From Clostridia bacterium (GTDB taxonomy: Bacteria; Bacillota; Clostridia; Oscillospirales; CAG-272), in contig JAFOAB010000147.1 in assembly GCA_017382555.1 (NCBI GenBank), positions 1 through 6,945 on the forward strand: DNA of 6,945 nt, read 5' to 3'. The translations under genes were made by a program, and so were the position numbers. Shown in pieces: positions 1-6,691 of the stretch; the first letter of the stretch is position 1, and every line of letters begins with the position of its first letter. The notes beneath the pieces were generated by a model. The model made no database searches. It saw nothing but the letters and a program-made list of their open reading frames with translations, and had not been told where the DNA came from.

Positions 1-21
1 AAAACCAAGGAGGAAAAGTAA
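1..21 (+). CDS. 3' end of upstream gene (probably 2-oxoacid:ferredoxin oxidoreductase beta subunit), partial
   Basis: Reading from base 1 gives the codons for KTKEEK followed by TAA at 19-21. The TAA shares its last base with the ATG at 21 (TAATG), the same one-base overlap seen at the next gene junction, which suggests a real translated gene end. In this enzyme family the beta (thiamine diphosphate-binding) subunit gene usually lies just upstream of gamma, so the likely identity is korB. That is inference from order alone, because six residues carry no family signal. Confidence 0.5.
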   Translation, partial: KTKEEK

Positions 22-563
22 TGAATACCAAGATTCTTATTGCCGGCTTCGGCGGACAGGGTATACTTTTTGCAGGTAAGTTCCTTGCATACGAGGGACT
101 TATGAACGAAAAGGAGGTAAGCTGGCTTCCCTCCTACGGTCCCGAAATGCGTGGCGGTACCGCAAACTGTAGCATCATTATAAGCGACACGCTTATCGGC
201 TCTCCTATCGTAGATAAGCCCGACGTGCTTATCGCAATGAACGGTCCTTCCTTTGATAAGTATGAAAATGACGTTGTCGCAGGAGGCGCTATGTATCTTG
301 ACAGCTCTCTTATCGACAGAAAGACCGAGCGCACCGACACAAACGCATACTACATCCCCGCAACCGCTATGGCGGGCGAAAACGGACTCAACGGTCTTGC
401 GAATATGATTATGCTCGGCTGTGTTATCAAGCACAGCGGCATTATGACCCTTGATTCCGCAAAGACCGCTATGGAGAAGCTCGTTCCCGCAAAGAAGCAG
501 GATATGCTTGCCCTTAACATCCGCGCTCTTGAGCTTGGATATAATTACGAAGGAGATAAGTAA
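21..563 (+). CDS. korC: 2-oxoacid:ferredoxin oxidoreductase, gamma subunit (KorC/PorG/VorC family)
   Basis: This is the gamma subunit of a 2-oxoacid:ferredoxin oxidoreductase, the cytoplasmic enzyme that interconverts 2-oxoacid plus CoA with acyl-CoA, CO2 and reduced ferredoxin. The 180-residue length is normal for a free-standing gamma subunit. Visible family signatures are the N-terminal glycine-rich GFGGQGI (residues 9-15), the conserved SYGPEMRGGTANC segment (38-50) and a C-terminal ANMIMLG segment (127-133). The start is supported by AAGGAGG at 7-13, seven bases before ATG. The gene overlaps its upstream neighbour and the downstream HTH-cupin gene by one base each, so translation is probably coupled. 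The catalytic alpha and beta subunits must lie left of the window. The gamma subunit does not reveal substrate, so 2-oxoglutarate, pyruvate, branched-chain and aryl 2-oxoacids all remain possible. The symbol korC is a family label. Confidence 0.9.
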   Translation: MNTKILIAGFGGQGILFAGKFLAYEGLMNEKEVSWLPSYGPEMRGGTANCSIIISDTLIGSPIVDKPDVLIAMNGPSFDKYENDVVAGGAMYLDSSLIDRKTERTDTNAYYIPATAMAGENGLNGLANMIMLGCVIKHSGIMTLDSAKTAMEKLVPAKKQDMLALNIRALELGYNYEGDK

Positions 564-1114
564 TGAACGATCAGATCAAGGATATCGGTATGCGTCTCCG
601 TACTCTCCGCGAGGATATGGAGATCTCCGCTGAGGAGATGGCGGCTAAGCTTGAGGTTGATCTTGACACCTATAATTCCTACGAAAACGGCGATCAGGAT
701 TTCTCCTTCAGCGTGATCTACAACGCTGCTGACATCCTCGGCGTTGACGTGCTTGACCTTATCAGCGGTAACGCCCCCACCCTTTCCATGTGCAGTATGG
801 TTAAGAAGGGCAAGGGATATTCCGTAAAGCGCGAGCACGAGTATGATTACAAGCACCTTGCATACACCTTCCGTAACAAGAAGGCAGAGCCCTTCCTCGT
901 TACCATCAATCCCGACCAAAATCCCCCCGTTATGCACGGCCACGACGGTCAGGAATTCAACTACGTCATCTCCGGTAAGATGATGCTCTACATCGGTGAC
1001 ATCTCCTATGAGCTTTCTAAGGGGGACAGCGTATATTTTGACTCCAGCGTTCCCCACGCAGAGGTGGCGCTTGGAGATAAGCCCGCTGAATTTATTGCGG
1101 TAGTTATCAAGTAA
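563..1114 (+). CDS. HTH (XRE-type) transcriptional regulator with C-terminal cupin domain
   Basis: A 183-residue two-domain protein. Residues about 7-67 form an XRE/Cro-like helix-turn-helix domain (MRLRTLREDMEISAEEMAAK, then a Y-ENGDQDFSF segment typical of the domain). Residues about 110-183 form a cupin_2 barrel. Cupin motif 1 is HGHDGQE with a glycine seven residues after the glutamate (H125, H127, E131, G138); motif 2 has G154, P164 and H165. The full set of three histidines and one glutamate suggests bound metal. Proteins of this architecture commonly regulate the genes beside them in response to a small molecule. The start is set by AAGGAG at 550-555, seven bases before the ATG, which overlaps the korC stop (TAATG). 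Its position inside the operon suggests that it controls or serves the oxidoreductase/acyl-CoA synthetase pathway. Ligand and operator are unknown. Confidence 0.9.
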   Translation: MNDQIKDIGMRLRTLREDMEISAEEMAAKLEVDLDTYNSYENGDQDFSFSVIYNAADILGVDVLDLISGNAPTLSMCSMVKKGKGYSVKREHEYDYKHLAYTFRNKKAEPFLVTINPDQNPPVMHGHDGQEFNYVISGKMMLYIGDISYELSKGDSVYFDSSVPHAEVALGDKPAEFIAVVIK

Positions 1115-1130
1115 TCCCAAGGAGACAGAA

Positions 1131-2813
1131 ATGCCAATCTACGAAAAATTTGTGGGTGCGTCGCGCGACGATTTCCTTTCTCTCAAGGACGCACAGCACA
1201 ACTATAACCTTACCTTCAAGGAGAACTTCAACTTTGCATATGACGTTCTCGATGAGCTTGGAAAGACCAAGCCCGATAAGCTTGCAATGGTTTGGGTGGG
1301 AGAAAACGGCGAAGAAAAGCGTTTTACCTTCCACGATATGATGATCTATTCCAACAAGGCGGCTAACTACTTCAAGTACCTCGGCATCAAGAAGGGCGAC
1401 AGAGTTATGCTTGTGCTGAGAAGAAGCTATTACTTCTGGTTCTGCTTCCTTGGTCTTCACAAGATCGGCGCTATCGCAATTCAAGCAACTGATATGCTTA
1501 AGCCGAAGGATTACATCTACCGATGCAACGCCGCACAGGTTAAGTGCGTAATCATCACAGGTCACGGCAACTGCACCGAAACCTTCGACGAGGGTGCAGA
1601 CAAGTGCGAAACCGTTGAGATCAAGCTTGTTTCCGGACGCAAGAATGCGGGTGAGAGCTGGTTTGACCTTGAGCAAGGCATTGCAATGGCAAGCGACAAA
1701 TGGCAGCGTCCCACCGGCAAGGAGGCAACGAAGGCAGAGGATACTATGCTTCTTTCCTTCTCCTCCGGTACAAGCGGCTACCCCAAAATGGTTTGCCACA
1801 ACTTCAAATACCCCCTCGGTCACATTATGACGGGTGTATTCTGGCACAGAGTTGTTGACGGAGGACTCCACTTCACCATTTCCGATACCGGTTGGCTCAA
1901 ATCCCTTTGGGGCAAGATGTACGGACAGTGGTTCGGCGAGAGCGCAATCCTCGTTTACGATTTCGACAGATTCGTAGCTAAGGATGTGCTTTCCGTTATG
2001 GAGAAGTACAAGGTTACCACCTTCTGCGTCCCCCCCACGATGTACCGTATGCTTCTTGAGGAGGGCATCGAAAAGTATGACCTCTCTTCCCTCAAGCACT
2101 GCTGCTCTGCGGGCGAGGCGCTCAACCCCGATATCTTTAACAAATGGAAGGATATTACGGGCCTTAAGATCTACGAGGGCTTCGGTCAGACGGAGACCTG
2201 TATCTGCATCGGTACACTTTACCCTTGGACAGAGCCTACCCCCGGCACTCTCGGACTGCCGATTCCCGGACTTGACGTAAATCTGCTTGATGCAGAGGGT
2301 CAGGTTTGCCCCGTGGGAAGCATTGGCGAGATCTGTATCCGCGTTCTTTCCCCCAAGAGAAAGGCGTGCGGAATTATGGATTCCTACAATATGAGCCGCG
2401 ATGATACCGCAAAGGCTATGCACGACGGCTTCTACCACACGGGCGACCTTGCATATAAGGACGAGAAGGGGCTTCTCCGCTACGTAGGCAGAAACGATGA
2501 CGTTATCAAATCCTCCGGATACCGCATCGGTCCGTTTGAGATCGAAAGCGTTATGCTTGAGCATGATGCCGTCAAGGAGGTTGCGGTTACCGGTGTACCC
2601 GATAAGGTGAGAGGCTTTGTTGTTAAGGCAACGGTTGTTCTTGCCGCAGGCTTTGAAGCCTCCGACGCACTTACCAAGGAGCTTCAGGACTACGTAAAGA
2701 AGAACACCGCACCCTACAAATACCCCAGAATCATCGAATATTGCGCGGAGCTTCCCAAGACCTTCAACGGTAAGATCAGAAGAAGCGAGATCAGAGAAAA
2801 CGACGCTAAATAA
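1131..2813 (+). CDS. AMP-forming acyl-CoA synthetase, medium-chain (MACS-like) subgroup
   Basis: A 560-residue adenylate-forming (ANL superfamily) ligase that makes acyl-CoA from a carboxylic acid, ATP and CoA in the cytoplasm. All core motifs are visible: the phosphate-binding loop SSGTSGYPK (211-219), YEGFGQTET (348-356), YHTGDLA (435-441, with D439 for ribose binding), the hinge segment after R454 (NDDVIKSSGYRIGPFEIES), and LPKTFNGKIRR with candidate catalytic lysine K548. The 'YRIGPFEIES' and 'YKYPR' segments fit the medium-chain/MACS-like subgroup better than classical acetyl-CoA synthetase, which is also longer. Start: AAGGAG at 1119-1124, six bases before ATG. It follows the HTH-cupin gene by 16 bases and ends just before a terminator, so it is the last operon gene. 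Substrate is uncertain: short, branched or aryl acids are plausible given the oxidoreductase partner. No TTA, CTA or TCA codon occurs over at least 478 codons up to position 2564. Confidence 0.93.
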   Translation: MPIYEKFVGASRDDFLSLKDAQHNYNLTFKENFNFAYDVLDELGKTKPDKLAMVWVGENGEEKRFTFHDMMIYSNKAANYFKYLGIKKGDRVMLVLRRSYYFWFCFLGLHKIGAIAIQATDMLKPKDYIYRCNAAQVKCVIITGHGNCTETFDEGADKCETVEIKLVSGRKNAGESWFDLEQGIAMASDKWQRPTGKEATKAEDTMLLSFSSGTSGYPKMVCHNFKYPLGHIMTGVFWHRVVDGGLHFTISDTGWLKSLWGKMYGQWFGESAILVYDFDRFVAKDVLSVMEKYKVTTFCVPPTMYRMLLEEGIEKYDLSSLKHCCSAGEALNPDIFNKWKDITGLKIYEGFGQTETCICIGTLYPWTEPTPGTLGLPIPGLDVNLLDAEGQVCPVGSIGEICIRVLSPKRKACGIMDSYNMSRDDTAKAMHDGFYHTGDLAYKDEKGLLRYVGRNDDVIKSSGYRIGPFEIESVMLEHDAVKEVAVTGVPDKVRGFVVKATVVLAAGFEASDALTKELQDYVKKNTAPYKYPRIIEYCAELPKTFNGKIRRSEIRENDAK

Positions 2814-2821
2814 ATCACATA

Positions 2822-2857
2822 AAATACCGACAGGATTAAACCTATCGGTATTTTTTT
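2822..2857 (+). terminator. Rho-independent terminator of the korC - acyl-CoA synthetase operon
   Basis: A 13-bp stem with one C-A mismatch (arms 2822-2834 and 2841-2853; AAATACCGA pairs with TCGGTATTT), a six-base ATTAAA loop, and a run of seven T's at 2851-2857. It starts nine bases after the synthetase stop. The structure should end the operon transcript and partly insulate the next gene. Confidence 0.9.
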
Positions 2858-2880
2858 GCTTTTACGAGGGAAAATACCCA

Positions 2881-2898
2881 AAAGGGGGTGGTTATATT
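2881..2898 (+). promoter_or_regulatory. Shine-Dalgarno sequence and ATT start codon of the DUF421 gene
   Basis: AAAGGGGGTGG at 2881-2891 matches the ideal AAAGGAGGTGA at 9 of 11 positions, and both differences are A to G, which still allow G-U wobble pairing with 16S rRNA. The core GGGGG (2884-2888) is seven bases from the in-frame ATT at 2896. No ATG, GTG or TTG lies in frame between here and the TTG at 2941. This site therefore decides the start in favour of ATT. Confidence 0.6.
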
Positions 2899-3567
2899 TT
2901 AAGTGCGATATTAAAGGCGGCGGCGATCTATATTGGGCTGTTGATTGCAATGAAGCTGCTTGGCAAGCGTCAGGCGGGCGAAATGCGCCTATCCGAGCTT
3001 ATTACTACCTTTCTCATATCCGAGCTTGCGACGACACCTATACTTGACAGTGAAATTCCCGCCTACATCCCCATTTCCGCATTAATAACCATTCTGTCTC
3101 TTGAATTTATTACCTCCTTCCTGATACTGAAAATTCCCTTTCTGCGCGAGTTTATCGAGGGCAAACCAAGCGCTCTGATAAGCTGCGGAAGGCTCAACAA
3201 GGCGGAATTACGCAGGTCACGCATAAGTGTAGACGAGCTTCTTTCCGAAATGCGGCTGCAGGGTATTTCGGAACCGGAGGAAATATACAGCGCAACGCTG
3301 GAATCAAACGGCAAAATGAGCTTTATCTTAAAAACCGACGCACGTCCACTAACCTTCTCGGATCTCGGAATCACCTGCCCCGAGGATGGGGTGGCACACG
3401 CAGTTGTTACAGCAGGCAGAATTGACATGGAGGAGCTTCGATCGTGCGGGAGGGATGAGCGGTGGCTTAATTCCCTATTAAAGCAAAAGAACGCCGCATT
3501 AAGCGACGTTCTTCTTTGCACCGTCACGGACGGTGGACGTGTTTTTATTTCACTCGAGAGCAAGTAA
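2896..3567 (+). CDS. DUF421 (YetF-family) membrane protein, probable ATT start
   Basis: A predicted 223-residue member of the DUF421/YetF family, membrane proteins whose biochemical role is not well defined. From ATT at 2896 the N-terminus reads as a hydrophobic segment (about residues 2-19) running into MKLLGKRQAGEMRLSEL (19-35), a hallmark of the family. Two more hydrophobic stretches follow (about 36-52 and 59-82). The rest is a soluble, probably cytoplasmic domain beginning at EGKPSALI. The first conventional start codon (TTG, 2941) would cut the first membrane helix in half and has no ribosome binding site. The gene follows a terminator with no convincing promoter between, so it may depend on readthrough or a weak promoter. 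It uses 13 TTA/CTA/TCA codons and 8 ATA codons, unlike the flanking genes. It converges on the lipoprotein gene with four bases between the stops. Confidence 0.85.
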   Translation: MLSAILKAAAIYIGLLIAMKLLGKRQAGEMRLSELITTFLISELATTPILDSEIPAYIPISALITILSLEFITSFLILKIPFLREFIEGKPSALISCGRLNKAELRRSRISVDELLSEMRLQGISEPEEIYSATLESNGKMSFILKTDARPLTFSDLGITCPEDGVAHAVVTAGRIDMEELRSCGRDERWLNSLLKQKNAALSDVLLCTVTDGGRVFISLESK

Positions 3568-3579
3568 TTTATTACTGCT
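3559..3579. other. Small hairpin spanning both convergent stop codons
   Basis: AGTAAT (3563-3568) and ATTACT (3571-3576) are perfect inverted repeats around TT, extended by AGC/GCT (3559-3561 with 3577-3579) after a bulged A at 3562. It includes the TAA of the DUF421 gene (3565-3567) and the stop of the minus-strand lipoprotein gene (3572-3574). It lacks a clear T-tract on either side, so a role as a bidirectional terminator is possible but weak. Confidence 0.4.
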
Positions 3580-5401
3580 GAAATTTAACATTATACCAGG
3601 TGGAATAGTCGGAGATCTTAGCACCGGTCAGCATATCGCGGGGGCTCATTTCTCCGTTATCGGTGTTCTGGAGCATTACGTTGCAAATGAAACCGTCACC
3701 GAAGGATCCGAGCATGGAAAGCGGAAGCTTTATCTCCGCAACGTATCCCGCGCCTTCATCCTTTTCGTTCTTTGCTTCAACAACAACGGTTGCACAGGAG
3801 ATAAGCGAGGTATCAAGCGACTCGCTCTTACCGTTTACCTGCTTGGTGGCGCTCTTGATTCCGGCTTCACCAAAGGCGATAAGGGAATGCTCCTTGGAGC
3901 TTGCATCCGTAGTGATCATTACGGTAACGATATCGCCATCCGCATCGCGGCTGTAATCAAGTCTTTCGCAAAGGATTACAAGATTGTCACCGTCAATAGC
4001 AAAGCGGGTGGAGCACTGTGCCTGCGAAACGCTACCCACAAACAGCGCATCGGTGTTGTTATCCCATTCATCGGAATAACCGTCCACGGTCACGGACATA
4101 CGCTTTGCCTCGATAAGATGGTTAAGGTACAGTCTGCCGCTGACGATGTAGTTACGCTCATTGCTACCGTTTTTCGTGCGATACTCATTTGCGGTTACAA
4201 GGCTGTGAGTGCCGATTATATCAAAGCATCCCCAATAGTTGGTGGAGGTGCCGCGATAAGGTGCATATTCGTCACCGAAGTTTGCCGCATTATCGTCACC
4301 GAGACGGAAGGTAAGGTAATTCTGTCTGTTATACGAAATTACGGTCTCGCCCGATTCGAACTGACCGATATAGGGTCCCGCGCCTATGCAGTAGTTGGAA
4401 AGCTTGGATTTAGGTCCAACGTCCTTGAAAGCCTCAAGCTCGGTTGCCCAGTTATCATCGGAATGGGAGATGGTGATGCGGAAGCTGCCAACGCGGTCAA
4501 GACGGGTTTCAAGCGCCAGAGCAATTCTGCCGTTATGTAATTCAACCGCAACGGGCATCTGATCGGAGAACATCTGAACGCCCTTAATAACCTCAGTCTT
4601 GGACTGCGAAACGATCTGTCCCTGCATCGCCTTATTGATATTACCCGTCCAGGTGTAGCCGTTATCGTAGGAGCGCACTATCGCAGTACCGGTTGAGGTA
4701 AAGGTGCCCTCACCGGTGGAAAGACCTGTGGTATTGGTCCAGTATGCCTGTATCTCACCGCTTTCAAGCTGAAGCAGAGACGGCTCCCAGTTACAGCCGC
4801 GGAAGATTACCTGCTCATTGGACCAGGTCTTGCCGTTATCAGTAGAGCGCTTTATGACAATTCCGCTCTGCATCGGATATCTCAGATAATTGGACGCAAG
4901 TCTGTAGGATGCTATCGCAAGAATATCTCCGTTTTTAAGAACCAAAGCATCACAGGTGCTGTAAAGCTTATCGGTCGTGCCCTTGAAAAGCACCTGAGGA
5001 GTCTCGTAATTGAAGCCATCCGCAGAGAGGCAATAATAAATATCGGGTCCGTGGTTTCCGTTCTGATAGAACAGAATGAACGTGCCGTCGCTTATCTGCT
5101 TAACACGCGGATAAAAGGCAACCTCTGTCTTGAGGAAGGAGGGCTCTAAGGTAAAATACTCTCTGAAATTGCTTGCAAGTCCTGCTGAAGCATATTCGCT
5201 TCCTCTGCTATCACGCTCAGACTCGGTATTTAACTCGGAAATTTTGTGAATGTACGCTGTTTTCATATCCACGATCGGCTCCTCTGTAATTTGATCTGCA
5301 GACGTTGTATCCGCAGCGGGATCGGTAACTGCGGGCGTTACGTTGCCGCCGCACGAAACCAGCAGGGCGATAAGTGCCGCAAACAAGAAAAGCTTTTTCA
5401 T
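3572..5401 (-). CDS. Surface lipoprotein with sialidase-like (BNR/Asp-box) beta-propeller and C-terminal CBM9/DOMON-like domain
   Basis: A 609-residue exported lipoprotein. Residues 1-17 are a lipoprotein signal (MKK, a hydrophobic core, lipobox LVSC with C17 the predicted lipidated residue), followed by an Asp/Thr-rich linker (about 20-45). Residues about 85-430 resemble the sialidase/neuraminidase propeller superfamily: two Asp-boxes, STDNGKTW (186-193) and SYDNGYTW (244-251), an FYPRV segment with R99 where sialidases carry the FRIP-type arginine, and repeated 'sDG-x-I' blade turns (e.g. 105-110, 158-160, 290-293). Residues about 435-609 (TVDGYSDEWDN onward) look like a CBM9/DOMON-type beta-sandwich that often binds sugars. 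It is likely a cell-surface glycosidase or glycan-binding protein; sialic acid specificity is unproven and exo-arabinanase-like (GH93) activity is an alternative. A GGAG lies 13 bases before ATG, a long spacing. It follows pepT by 36 bases with no visible terminator, so co-transcription is likely. Confidence 0.82.
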   Translation of the reverse strand: MKKLFLFAALIALLVSCGGNVTPAVTDPAADTTSADQITEEPIVDMKTAYIHKISELNTESERDSRGSEYASAGLASNFREYFTLEPSFLKTEVAFYPRVKQISDGTFILFYQNGNHGPDIYYCLSADGFNYETPQVLFKGTTDKLYSTCDALVLKNGDILAIASYRLASNYLRYPMQSGIVIKRSTDNGKTWSNEQVIFRGCNWEPSLLQLESGEIQAYWTNTTGLSTGEGTFTSTGTAIVRSYDNGYTWTGNINKAMQGQIVSQSKTEVIKGVQMFSDQMPVAVELHNGRIALALETRLDRVGSFRITISHSDDNWATELEAFKDVGPKSKLSNYCIGAGPYIGQFESGETVISYNRQNYLTFRLGDDNAANFGDEYAPYRGTSTNYWGCFDIIGTHSLVTANEYRTKNGSNERNYIVSGRLYLNHLIEAKRMSVTVDGYSDEWDNNTDALFVGSVSQAQCSTRFAIDGDNLVILCERLDYSRDADGDIVTVMITTDASSKEHSLIAFGEAGIKSATKQVNGKSESLDTSLISCATVVVEAKNEKDEGAGYVAEIKLPLSMLGSFGDGFICNVMLQNTDNGEMSPRDMLTGAKISDYSTWYNVKFQQ

Positions 5402-5437
5402 TATCGGTTATACACTCCGTAACTTATTTAATAGCAC

Positions 5438-6655
5438 TTATGCAAGCGCCTTATCTGTAAGGATCTCTACGATAATATCCACGATCTTTTCCATAGATTC
5501 TACGGGAATATACTCGAAGCGGGAGTGGAAGCTTTCGCCGCCCGTACAAATATTGGGGCAAGGCAGACCCTCAAAGGAAAGTCTGGCACCGTCGGTTCCG
5601 CCTCTGATCGGGATTATTTCGGGGTTAACTCCGCATCTGCGCATCGCCGCCTCGGCTCTCTCCACGGTGTACTTATGCTGCTCGATAATCTCGCGCATAT
5701 TGTAGTAGGAATCCTTGATTTCGACAGTAACAAAATCTTTTCCGTATTTATAGTTAAATTCCTCTGCCGCCTTTACAAAATATGCCTTGCGTGCCTCAAA
5801 CTTTTCCTTGCTATGGTCGCGCACGATGTAATTCATACACGTCTTTTCAACGTCACCGTTAATATCGCAAAGATGATGGAAGCCCTCATAACACTCGGTA
5901 AGCTCGGGGATATCCATTGCGGGAAGCATAGCGTTAAACTCCATCGCCATGGTTACGGCATTCCTCATTTTATGCTTTGCGGAGCCGGGATGGATGGAAA
6001 CACCGTTTACGGTAACACGAACGCCGGCGGCATTGAAATTTTCGTACTCAAGCTCGCCAAGTCCGCCACCGTCAATAGTGTATGCATAATCAGCACCAAA
6101 GCAAGCAACGTCGAATTTATCGGCACCTCTGCCAATCTCCTCATCGGGAGTAAAGCCGATACAAACGTCGCCGTGCTCCGCACCGCTTGCGATAAGCTTC
6201 TCTACTGCCGTCACGATCTCCGCAATACCTGCCTTATCGTCAGCACCGAGAAGTGTGGTGCCATCGGTTACGATAAGATGCTGACCAACGTAGCGATTAA
6301 GTGATGGGTATTCAACCGAATTAAGCTCAATTCCCTTCTCGTCGTTAAGAATGATCGGGGTGCCGTCATAAAGCACGGTCTTTGTCTTTATGGGAGCATC
6401 TGCCGCAGCGGGAGACGTATCCATATGCGCGATAAGACCAATGGACGGAAGCTTTTTATCGGTATTTGCGGGTAGCTTGGCATATACGTATCCAAGCTCG
6501 TCCATTCTTGCATTGCTGATTCCCAAGGAAAGAAGCTCTTCAACCAAATACGCACCGAGCACCTTTTGCTTATCGGTGGAGGGTACGGTTTCGCTTTCCT
6601 CGCACGACATGGTCGGGAAAGCCACGTATTTTAAAAATCTATCACTGACGTTCAT
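5438..6655 (-). CDS. pepT: Peptidase T (tripeptide aminopeptidase, M20B family)
   Basis: A cytoplasmic dinuclear-zinc aminopeptidase that removes the N-terminal residue from tripeptides. At 405 residues it matches the usual PepT length (about 408). The expected metal and catalytic residues are present: HMDTSP with H77 and D79, GADDKAG with D139 bridging the metals, PDEEIGRGAD with E172/E173, TIDGG with D195, and SFHSRFEYIP with H377. The dimerisation (lid) domain lies roughly between residues 205 and 315. IRGGTDGARLS (350-360) is also typical. The start is supported by GAGG (6661-6664) five bases upstream and a candidate promoter at 6688-6717. It is the first gene of a probable two-gene unit with the sialidase-like lipoprotein. 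It serves amino acid supply from imported peptides. Confidence 0.96.
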   Translation of the reverse strand: MNVSDRFLKYVAFPTMSCEESETVPSTDKQKVLGAYLVEELLSLGISNARMDELGYVYAKLPANTDKKLPSIGLIAHMDTSPAAADAPIKTKTVLYDGTPIILNDEKGIELNSVEYPSLNRYVGQHLIVTDGTTLLGADDKAGIAEIVTAVEKLIASGAEHGDVCIGFTPDEEIGRGADKFDVACFGADYAYTIDGGGLGELEYENFNAAGVRVTVNGVSIHPGSAKHKMRNAVTMAMEFNAMLPAMDIPELTECYEGFHHLCDINGDVEKTCMNYIVRDHSKEKFEARKAYFVKAAEEFNYKYGKDFVTVEIKDSYYNMREIIEQHKYTVERAEAAMRRCGVNPEIIPIRGGTDGARLSFEGLPCPNICTGGESFHSRFEYIPVESMEKIVDIIVEILTDKALA

Positions 6656-6674
6656 AAATGCCTCACAAAAATAT

Positions 6675-6691
6675 TCATATTATTAATATGA
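6675..6691. promoter_or_regulatory. Palindrome overlapping the pepT promoter, candidate operator
   Basis: TCATATT (6675-6681) and AATATGA (6685-6691) are perfect 7-bp inverted repeats around ATT. The palindrome overlaps the predicted -10 box and covers the expected transcription start, where a bound repressor would block initiation. The sequence is AT-rich, so chance symmetry cannot be excluded. Confidence 0.35.

Noticed and set aside
545..1120. 191-codon minus-strand open frame opposite the HTH-cupin gene
   Set aside because: Same codon-aligned antisense effect; the plus-strand product has clear HTH and cupin motifs and a good ribosome binding site.
1107..2564. 485-codon open frame on the minus strand, opposite the acyl-CoA synthetase
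   Set aside because: It is codon-for-codon antisense to a gene with every ANL-family motif. It stays open because the sense gene avoids TTA, CTA and TCA codons, and its translation shows no recognisable domain.
2856..3047. 63-codon plus-strand open frame between the terminator and the DUF421 gene
   Set aside because: It begins within the terminator T-run and overlaps the DUF421 gene in another frame, with no ribosome binding site or domain.
2941..3567. DUF421 gene starting at TTG 2941 (208 residues)
   Set aside because: This start removes half of the first membrane helix and has no Shine-Dalgarno sequence at a workable distance; ATT 2896 fits better on both counts.
3533..4540. 335-codon plus-strand open frame opposite the sialidase-like lipoprotein
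   Set aside because: It is codon-aligned antisense to a gene with a lipoprotein signal and Asp-boxes, and it starts inside the DUF421 gene end without a family signature.
5402..5437. Possible terminator or promoter between pepT and the lipoprotein gene
   Set aside because: No stem with a T-tract and no paired -35/-10 boxes are visible in these 36 bases.
5525..6304. 259-codon plus-strand open frame opposite pepT
   Set aside because: It is antisense to pepT, whose metal ligands are all present, and has no recognisable domain.
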